Positions 1 to 6,078 of a stretch of 64,000 bases of DNA are shown piece after piece. The notes beneath the pieces were generated by a model. The model worked only from the letters and a program-made list of their open reading frames with translations. It had not been told where the DNA came from and made no database searches. Position numbers and translations under genes: made by a program. The DNA comes from Streptomyces brasiliensis (GTDB lineage Bacteria; Actinomycetota; Actinomycetes; Streptomycetales; Streptomycetaceae), in contig NZ_BMQA01000011.1 in NCBI RefSeq assembly GCF_014647875.1, forward strand, positions 124,001-188,000. The letters run 5' to 3'. Every line of letters begins with the position of its first letter. Position 1 is the first letter of the stretch.

Positions 1-1449
1 GGCGAGCGGTACTCGCAGTTCCCCGTCAACGTGCGCGCCCTGTCCCGCTTCCAGACCGACACCGAGGCCAAGGCGGTTCTGGAAGGTCTGCAGGACGGCG
101 CGGTGGACGTCGTCATCGGCACGCACCGGCTGTTCTCCTCGGAGACGAAGTTCAAGGACCTCGGCCTGGTCATCGTCGACGAGGAGCAGCGCTTCGGCGT
201 CGAGCACAAGGAGCAGCTGAAGAAGCTGCGCGCCAACGTCGACGTGCTGACGATGTCCGCGACGCCGATCCCGCGCACCCTGGAGATGGCGGTCACCGGC
301 ATCCGCGAGATGTCGACGATCACCACCCCGCCGGAGGAGCGGCACCCGGTGCTCACCTTCGTCGGGCCGTACGAGGAGAAGCAGATCGGGGCCGCGATCC
401 GCCGCGAACTGCTGCGCGAGGGCCAGGTCTTCTACATCCACAACCGGGTCGAGTCGATCGATCGCGCGGCGGCCCGGCTGCGCGAGATCGTCCCCGAGGC
501 GCGCATCGCCACGGCCCACGGCCAGATGTCGGAGTCGGCGCTCGAGCAGGTCGTCGTGGACTTCTGGGAGAAGAAGTTCGACGTGCTGGTCTCCACGACG
601 ATCGTGGAGTCCGGCATCGACATCTCCAACGCCAACACCCTGATCGTCGAACGCGGCGACACCTTCGGCCTGTCCCAGCTCCACCAGCTGCGCGGCCGCG
701 TCGGCCGGGGGCGCGAGCGCGGCTACGCGTACTTCCTCTACCCGCCGGAGAAGCCGCTGACCGAGACGGCGCACGAGCGCCTGGCGACCATCGCCCAGCA
801 CACCGAGATGGGCGCGGGCATGTACGTGGCGATGAAGGACCTGGAGATCCGCGGCGCGGGCAACCTCCTCGGCGGCGAGCAGTCCGGTCACATCGCGGGC
901 GTCGGCTTCGACCTGTACGTCCGTATGGTCGGCGAGGCGGTCGCGGACTACCGGCGGCAGCTGGAGACGGGGGAGATCGAGGAGGAGCCGCCGCTCGAGG
1001 TCAAGATCGAGCTGCCGGTCGACGCGCACGTCCCGCACGACTACGCGCCGGGCGAGCGGCTGCGCCTGCAGGCGTACCGGGCGATCGCCTCCGCCAACTC
1101 GGAGGAGGACATCAAGGCCGTACGGGAAGAACTCGTCGACCGCTACGGCAAGTTGCCCGAGCCGGTGGAGAACCTGCTGCTGGTGGCCGGTCTGCGGATG
1201 CTCGCGCGCGCGTGCGGCGTCGGCGAGATAGTGCTTCAGGGCACCAACATCCGCTTCGCTCCGGTGGAGTTGCGCGAGTCGCAGGAACTGCGGCTCAAGC
1301 GCCTGTACCCGGGGACCGTCATCAAGGCGGCGGCCCACCAGGTGCTGGTGCCGCGCCCGAAGACGGCCAAGGTGGGCGGCAAGCCCCTGGTCGGACGGGA
1401 ACTGCTGGGCTGGGTGGGCGAGTTCCTGGCGTCGATCCTGGGATCGTAG
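1..1449 (+). CDS. mfd: Transcription-repair coupling factor Mfd, C-terminal part
   Basis: This is the 3' end of mfd; the reading frame is open from the first base, so the start lies upstream. Mfd is a dsDNA translocase that pushes stalled RNA polymerase off DNA lesions and recruits UvrA. The visible part covers the superfamily 2 helicase motor and the C-terminal TRCF domain. Motifs seen are DEEQRFG (Walker B), TMSATPIPRTL (motif III), STTIVESGIDI (motif V), QLRGRVGRGRERGYAY (motif VI) and GAGNLLGGEQSGHI, the RecG/Mfd-specific TRG-type motif. About 480 of the usual 1150-1200 residues are present. Family identification is secure. No frameshift or other anomaly is visible in this part. Confidence 0.97.
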   Translation, partial: GERYSQFPVNVRALSRFQTDTEAKAVLEGLQDGAVDVVIGTHRLFSSETKFKDLGLVIVDEEQRFGVEHKEQLKKLRANVDVLTMSATPIPRTLEMAVTGIREMSTITTPPEERHPVLTFVGPYEEKQIGAAIRRELLREGQVFYIHNRVESIDRAAARLREIVPEARIATAHGQMSESALEQVVVDFWEKKFDVLVSTTIVESGIDISNANTLIVERGDTFGLSQLHQLRGRVGRGRERGYAYFLYPPEKPLTETAHERLATIAQHTEMGAGMYVAMKDLEIRGAGNLLGGEQSGHIAGVGFDLYVRMVGEAVADYRRQLETGEIEEEPPLEVKIELPVDAHVPHDYAPGERLRLQAYRAIASANSEEDIKAVREELVDRYGKLPEPVENLLLVAGLRMLARACGVGEIVLQGTNIRFAPVELRESQELRLKRLYPGTVIKAAAHQVLVPRPKTAKVGGKPLVGRELLGWVGEFLASILGS

Positions 1450-1489
1450 ACCCAGCCGGTCGAGTCCGGTGCGATGGGGGGAGTCGGTC

Positions 1490-2404
1490 ATGTCCGAGCA
1501 GGTCAGCAAGGCGGCCGAGGATCAGACGGAGGGGGACGACGGGGTGGAGCCGGCGCGGGTGCGGCAGCTCTGGCATCTGCTGGAACCGCTGCACGCGGTC
1601 CTCTACTACGCGCCGGAGGTCTTCGAGGAGGCGGCCGCGCTCGGGTACGCGGTCGAGGACCGCTGGCCGAGCTATTTCCCGCTGCGCGCGGCGCCGTTGG
1701 GAGCCGTCGGCAGCGAACGGGTGGCCTCCGCCTTCTACAGCTTCAACCCCCACACGGTCGCCGGGCACATCGACCAGGCCTGGACGATCGCGAGCCCACG
1801 GCAGGTCCTGGAGGCGCGCCTGCGGGGGATCGACCGGGCCTACCGCGCCCTTCTCGGCGACCGTGTCGACACCCCCGAACTGGCCGAGGCCGCGGCCCTG
1901 GCCCGGGGCGCGGCCGAGGCGGCGAACACCGCGGGCCGCCCGCTCGCCGCGGCGAGCGCCGAACTGCCCTGGCCCGACGCTCCCCACCTGCAGTTGTGGC
2001 ACGCGGCGACGATCCTGCGCGAACACCGCGGCGACGGCCATCTCGCGGCCCTCCTCCTCGCGGACCTCGACCCCGTCGAGTCGCTCGTGTCCTTCGCCGC
2101 GATAGGCGCCGCCTCCGTCGAGCGCTTCGAGAGCCGCGGCTGGAGCGCCGGAGAATGGGCGTCCGCACACGCACGCCTGACCGCCAGGGGCCTGGTGGAC
2201 GCTGACGGTACGGCGACGGAGGCGGGCCGTGCACTGCGCCGTGACGTCGAACTCCACACGGACCGACTCGCTACCGCCCCCTGGCAGGCCCTCGGCCGGC
2301 CTGGTGCCGACCGCCTCACCGAACTCCTGGGCGACTACTGGGTCGCGGTCCTGTCCTCCGGCCTGCTGCCCTCAGAGACGACGCTGGGGATCGGCAAGGT
2401 CTGA
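1490..2404 (+). CDS. SCO6745/SalK-like conserved hypothetical protein
   Basis: A 304-residue soluble protein with no signal peptide or membrane segment. The sequence resembles the actinobacterial SCO6745 family (SalK-like), which ends in a winged-helix-like region (here about residues 215-250, around AGEWASAHARLTARGLVDADG) followed by a conserved tail. Function is not established. I chose the ATG at 1490 because GGGGGAG lies 8 bases upstream; a GTG at 1469 is in frame but less well placed. The gene starts 40 bp after mfd on the same strand and may be cotranscribed with it. The 215 bp that follow hold no gene I can support. Confidence 0.75.
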   Translation: MSEQVSKAAEDQTEGDDGVEPARVRQLWHLLEPLHAVLYYAPEVFEEAAALGYAVEDRWPSYFPLRAAPLGAVGSERVASAFYSFNPHTVAGHIDQAWTIASPRQVLEARLRGIDRAYRALLGDRVDTPELAEAAALARGAAEAANTAGRPLAAASAELPWPDAPHLQLWHAATILREHRGDGHLAALLLADLDPVESLVSFAAIGAASVERFESRGWSAGEWASAHARLTARGLVDADGTATEAGRALRRDVELHTDRLATAPWQALGRPGADRLTELLGDYWVAVLSSGLLPSETTLGIGKV

Positions 2405-2621
2405 GACCCGGCCGACCCGGGACGCCGGGGATCGGAAAAGTACGAGGCCTTACCGACCCGACCCCGCCCGAACCGCCGGAAGCGTCCGGCGTCACACCCG
2501 AGTTGCCTCGAGCGCCCCCGCCGTCCCCCCTGTCCGACCCGCCCCACCCTGCGGTTACCGTGGGTTTGGCAATGAACCGCCCGTGCGGGGGCGGACCAGG
2601 GAGCGAGGGGGGACGCACGTG

Positions 2622-3335
2622 ATGCGCCTGAAGGGCGGTGCCCTCACCGCCGTGGTGATGCTGGCCGCCGTGGCCGGCTGCACGGACCAGCTGGACAAGG
2701 GGTCTTCGGGGCCCCGGCAGCCAGAAGACGGGGGCGCTGCCCTGGCCGCCGCGGAGTCACTGACCGTCAAGGGACGGGCGCCGAAGACCGGTTACTCGCG
2801 TGCCAAGTTCGGCACGGCCTGGGCCGACACCGACTCCAATTCCTGTGACACCCGGGACGACATCCTCAAGCGCGACCTGAAGGAGGTGAAGTTCACCGAC
2901 GGCGACTGCAAGGTGTCGTACGGACTGCTGGAACCCGATCCGTACTCCGGCAAGGAGGTGACGTACCGTCGCGGCCGCAGCCTGGTGGACATCGACCACG
3001 TCGTCGCGCTCTCGGACGCCTGGCAGAAGGGCGCCAAGTACTGGGACGCCGGCAAGCGCATAGCCCTGGCCAACGATCCCCTCAACCTCCTGGCCGTCGA
3101 CGCGAGCACCAACCGCGGCAAGGGCGACGGCGACACGGCGACCTGGCTGCCACCCAACAAGGCCTACCGGTGCGAGTACGTCGCGGCGCAGGTCGCGGTG
3201 AAGAAGAAGTACGGCCTGTGGGTCACCACCGGGGAGAAGGCCGCCATGAAGAAGGTGCTCACCACCTGCCCCGACCAGAAGCTTCCCTCGGGCGGCAACC
3301 CGACGAAGGCACCGGAGCGCTTTCACGCACGCTGA
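2622..3335 (+). CDS. Exported HNH-family nuclease lipoprotein (DUF1524/GmrSD C-terminal type)
   Basis: A 237-residue exported protein. The N-terminus is a lipoprotein signal peptide with lipobox LAAVAGC at about residue 19, so it should be tethered outside the membrane. The mature part contains the actinobacterial HNH motif around DIDHVVALSDAWQKGA, followed by NDPLNLLAVDASTNRGKGD and LPPNKAYRCEY. These are hallmarks of the DUF1524/HNH nuclease family in Streptomyces. The paired His and Asn residues that coordinate the metal are present. ATG 2622 follows GAGGGGGG (2605-2612); GTG 2619 is an adjacent alternative. It probably degrades extracellular DNA, but the substrate is inferred from family only. 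Confidence 0.85.
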   Translation: MRLKGGALTAVVMLAAVAGCTDQLDKGSSGPRQPEDGGAALAAAESLTVKGRAPKTGYSRAKFGTAWADTDSNSCDTRDDILKRDLKEVKFTDGDCKVSYGLLEPDPYSGKEVTYRRGRSLVDIDHVVALSDAWQKGAKYWDAGKRIALANDPLNLLAVDASTNRGKGDGDTATWLPPNKAYRCEYVAAQVAVKKKYGLWVTTGEKAAMKKVLTTCPDQKLPSGGNPTKAPERFHAR

Positions 3336-3453
3336 GGCGAGGCATCGGCGGGCGGCGGGCGCGGACGACGAGTGAGGCCGTCAGGCACGACTGGCGCGCG
3401 AGCGGCGTAAAACCGCTTTCCGGTTGCGACCAGCCCCACCTACCGTGGCCGGC

Positions 3454-4197
3454 ATGGACGTGAAGGTGTCGAAGCTCTCCGAACGGCCCGACATGCTCGA
3501 ACGGGTCGTCGGCATGGCCGACACCTGGCCCCGCTTCACGGTCAACGACCCGGTGGGCAACGCGCACTACGGCCGTATCCCGACCGAACTTCCTCAGTAC
3601 GTGCTGTTCGCCGAGGACGAGCGGGGTGAAGTCGTCGCGCACGCCTACAGCGTGCCCGTCTCCCTGGCCGCCGAAGGCCGGGGCAGCCTGCCCGCGCGCG
3701 GCTGGGACGAGGTGCTGGTCCGGGCCTTCGCCGACCTGCGCCGCGGAACCCGCCCCGACACGGTCAGCGCGATCTCCATCGTGGTGGCCCCGCACGCCCA
3801 GGGCCGTGGGCTGTCCGCCCGGATGCTCTCGGCGACGCGGGACAACGCCCGTGCGCAGGGCTTCACCGAGGTGGTCGCCCCGGTCCGCCCCAGCGCCAAG
3901 CACGTCGAACCCCGCACCCCGATCACCGAGTACGCGCACCGGGTGCGCCCCGACGGACTCCCTTACGATCCGTGGCTGCGCGTCCACGCCCGGGCCGGCG
4001 CCGTCATCGACTCCATCGCACCGGCGTCCATGACCGTGGCCGCCTCGCTGGAGGAGTGGCGCGCCTGGACGGGCCTGCCCTTCGACACCGAGGGCGACAC
4101 CGACGTACCCGGCGCACTGGTACCCGTCCGCTGCGAACCGGAGCGCGGGTACGCGGTGTACGTGGAGCCCAACGTGTGGATGCGGCACCCCTTGTGA
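3454..4197 (+). CDS. GNAT-family N-acetyltransferase
   Basis: A 247-residue cytoplasmic protein with a GNAT fold. The acetyl-CoA binding segment is visible as SIVVAPHAQGRGLSARML (motif A, Q/RxxGxG/A) near residues 108-125, followed by the alpha/beta segment NARAQGFTEVVAPVRPS. The C-terminal third carries family-specific text rich in Trp and Pro (LPYDPWLRVHARAGA, WRAWTGLPF). The substrate is unknown. The start is ATG 3454. There is no Shine-Dalgarno sequence, but TACCGT at 3441-3446 sits 7 bases upstream, the spacing expected for a leaderless transcript. The gene converges with the lipoprotein gene at 4214. Confidence 0.85.
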   Translation: MDVKVSKLSERPDMLERVVGMADTWPRFTVNDPVGNAHYGRIPTELPQYVLFAEDERGEVVAHAYSVPVSLAAEGRGSLPARGWDEVLVRAFADLRRGTRPDTVSAISIVVAPHAQGRGLSARMLSATRDNARAQGFTEVVAPVRPSAKHVEPRTPITEYAHRVRPDGLPYDPWLRVHARAGAVIDSIAPASMTVAASLEEWRAWTGLPFDTEGDTDVPGALVPVRCEPERGYAVYVEPNVWMRHPL

Positions 4198-4213
4198 GGC
4201 GCCGCATCCGGGT

Positions 4214-4963
4214 TCAGCCGCCGAGGGCGTCCAGGTCGGTGACCTTGCCGGCGGGCTTCTTCGCCGGAACCGGCTCGTCGTAGTCGCTGAAGGTGAGGGA
4301 ACCCGGGTCCTTGGCCGACGTGCTGTCCACACGCAGCAGATACGGCTTGCCCTCGGTGGCGACGTACAGCGTGTAGCGGTCCTTGCCGTCCTTCTCGTGC
4401 AGCACGACGGCGGGAGTACCGTCCACGGTGGTCGTCTTCCCGCGGGTGGCGTCCGAGTTGACGTCCTCGGCTTCACCGAGCACCGAGTCCAGGTCGCAGA
4501 AGCCGGCGATGTCCTTGGCGTCCTGGCCCTTCGCGGCCATCTTGGTCCACTTGCCGGCCAGCATCGCCACGGCCGCGTCGGTGTCGGCCTTGGACTCGCC
4601 CTTGCTCTGGGCGCGCAGGAACGCTTCGTCGTACTTCATGTAGATGGTGTCGGCGGTCTTGATCAGATCGGCCTTGCCCTGTCCGCCGACGCTCATCGTG
4701 CCGGCACAGTCGCCCTCCTTGTTCAGGGCCATGTCGATGCGGATGGTGCCGCCGCTCTCGTCGTCGGGGACGTCCCCCTTCATGCGGAGCGAGGAGGCGG
4801 CGGTGGTGGCCTTCATGGCGCGGTCGGCGATCTCGCCGCCGGACAGCCCGGCGAACGGACCCTTGGGCCGGCTGTCCGCCTCGTCCTGCCCGGGCAGACA
4901 GCCGGTGAGCCCCGCGGTGGCCGCGGCGGCGAGGAAGAGAGCGGCAAATGCGGTGCGATGCAT
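4214..4963 (-). CDS. Exported lipoprotein, LppX/LprG-like fold likely
   Basis: A 249-residue lipoprotein of the Streptomyces type often labelled putative lipoprotein. The signal peptide ends in the lipobox TAGLTGC near residue 22. The mature domain has alternating beta strands with repeated T/S-rich segments (ASSLRMKGDV, GTIRIDMALNKEGDC, DTIYMKYDEAFL, RYTLYVATEGKPYLLRVD). This pattern resembles the LppX/LprG/LolA-like half-barrel lipoproteins of actinobacteria. Fold assignment is inference. The start at 4963 follows an AAGGAAC ribosome site. The region upstream carries a hexanucleotide repeat (5056-5096). It converges with the GNAT gene. Confidence 0.8.
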   Translation of the reverse strand: MHRTAFAALFLAAAATAGLTGCLPGQDEADSRPKGPFAGLSGGEIADRAMKATTAASSLRMKGDVPDDESGGTIRIDMALNKEGDCAGTMSVGGQGKADLIKTADTIYMKYDEAFLRAQSKGESKADTDAAVAMLAGKWTKMAAKGQDAKDIAGFCDLDSVLGEAEDVNSDATRGKTTTVDGTPAVVLHEKDGKDRYTLYVATEGKPYLLRVDSTSAKDPGSLTFSDYDEPVPAKKPAGKVTDLDALGG

Positions 4964-4984
4964 GGGAGTTCCTTGGTGATGAGG

Positions 4985-5010
4985 TGAGCGGTGGGTGGTG
5001 GGTGGTGATG
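4985..5010 (+). repeat. G-rich run with possible quadruplex
   Basis: The + strand reads a series of GG/GGG runs separated by single T residues between about 4988 and 5007, directly upstream of the lipoprotein start at 4963 (on the other strand). Four or more short G runs make quadruplex formation possible. No function is known. Confidence 0.3.
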
Positions 5011-5055
5011 CCGGTGAGCAGTGATGTGAGCGAGGTGAGAGGGCGCTGTGACCGT

Positions 5056-5096
5056 GGTGCTGGTGCTGGTGCTGGTGCTGGTGCTGGTGCTGGTGC
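5056..5096 (+). repeat. Tandem hexanucleotide (GGTGCT)n
   Basis: Six perfect copies of GGTGCT plus a partial seventh form a microsatellite. It lies 93-133 bp upstream of the lipoprotein start at 4963, in the intergenic gap 4964-5193. Unit number could vary by slippage. It is read by a spurious open frame as a His-Gln repeat, which I do not regard as coding. Confidence 0.9.
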
Positions 5097-5193
5097 GAGG
5101 GCCGGGCGCGGCTCGGCGGATGCCGGACCGCCGCGCCCGATGCGACGACCGCGGTGTCGTACTCGATGACCGTGATGCCGTACGGCGGCCCGG

Positions 5194-5889
5194 TCAGCCG
5201 GTCTTCTTCCAGTCCCCGCAGCCGGTCGTCTTGAAGTAGGTGTCGGTGGGACGGATGGTGACGACGGCGGTACCGGTCACGTTGTTGTTCGCGATGATCG
5301 AGTCGAGCCCGTGCTCGGCGTCCTTGGTGCGCTCCCAGTAGCAGGAGTCGTCGGCGTTGCCGGCCGACCTGTACGTGCCCGGCGCGATGTCGGCGCCGAC
5401 CTTGAACATGCCGCCGTCGCCGTCCATCGAGGAGGCGGGCGACCCCTTCGCCTTCGGGTCGACGGCCTCCCAGTCCGCGCAGCCGCTCGACTTGAACAGC
5501 TTGTCGGTCGGCTTGACGGTGACGTAACTGGTGCCGCTGACATTGTCGTTGGCCAGCAGGGAGTCCATTTCGCCGGTGGCGTCCTTGGCGCGCTCCCAGT
5601 AGCACATGCCGTCTGTGTTGCCGGTGGTGCGGTACGTCCCCGGCTTGATGTCGCTGCCGACCTGGAATTCGCCGTCCCCGCCGAACGCGGCCTTCTTCTC
5701 GGCCGCCTCCGATCTGTCCGCGTCCTTCTTGTCGCCCTTGCCACCGGACGTGTGCGAGGCGGACGCCGACGAGCCCTTGCTGGAGCTGCCGTCGTTCACG
5801 TCGCTGCCGTTCCCGCTGTTCGCCGACACGGCACCGATGATGACGACCCCCACGACGGCGCCCAGCGCGACCTTGGCCTTCATCCCCAT
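5194..5889 (-). CDS. Exported protein with two tandem ~75-residue repeats
   Basis: A 231-residue exported protein. Residues 6-24 are a hydrophobic signal or anchor (VALGAVVGVVIIGAVSA), followed by a Ser/Gly/Lys-rich linker to about residue 70. Then come two copies of one domain, each reading roughly F-x-VG-x-DI-x-PGTYR ... CYWER-x-KDA ... NV-x-GT ... T-x-PTD-x-x-FK-x-x-GC-x-DW. Each copy has two cysteines (CYWER and GC) that could form a disulfide. This module occurs in many actinobacterial exported proteins and has no assigned function that I know of. The start 5889 has GGGGAGGGG six bases upstream. It is divergent from the methylase-like gene at 6079. Confidence 0.85.
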   Translation of the reverse strand: MGMKAKVALGAVVGVVIIGAVSANSGNGSDVNDGSSSKGSSASASHTSGGKGDKKDADRSEAAEKKAAFGGDGEFQVGSDIKPGTYRTTGNTDGMCYWERAKDATGEMDSLLANDNVSGTSYVTVKPTDKLFKSSGCADWEAVDPKAKGSPASSMDGDGGMFKVGADIAPGTYRSAGNADDSCYWERTKDAEHGLDSIIANNNVTGTAVVTIRPTDTYFKTTGCGDWKKTG

Positions 5890-5964
5890 GGCTGTCCCCT
5901 CCCCGAGACTGCGACCGCCTCCGTGCAGCGTCGCTCGTTCGCTGGGTCAATAACAGCAGAGCCT

Positions 5965-6044
5965 GTGAACCGAGTCAACACGTCTAATGAATGAAGCTGT
6001 GTACACGCGCGTGAATGGGTGGATCACGTGAACACCGGTATGCT
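5965..6044. promoter_or_regulatory. Divergent promoter region with GTGAAC elements
   Basis: Between the divergent genes 5194-5889 and 6079-8526, the hexamer GTGAAC occurs at 5965-5970 and 6028-6033, with a one-off copy GTGAAT at 6011-6016. TATGCT at 6039-6044 is a plausible -10 box for the rightward gene, so the 6028 copy would lie within the promoter. The same hexamer, in both orientations, is arrayed inside the downstream gene. This makes it a candidate operator for that gene's own HTH domain (inference). Confidence 0.4.
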
Positions 6045-6078
6045 CGGCGTCACACGCGGAACGAGGGGAGTCGGGCGG

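Noticed and set aside
1212..2257. Long Arg-rich frames over the second gene in other phases
   Set aside because: Composition is dominated by Arg, Gly and Pro from GC-rich codons, and they over-run the well-supported gene at 1490-2404.
4214..5950. A single 578-residue minus-strand frame with a His-Gln repeat
   Set aside because: Only the last 249 codons look like protein (lipoprotein). The upstream part is the out-of-frame shadow of the 5194-5889 gene and of the GGTGCT repeat.
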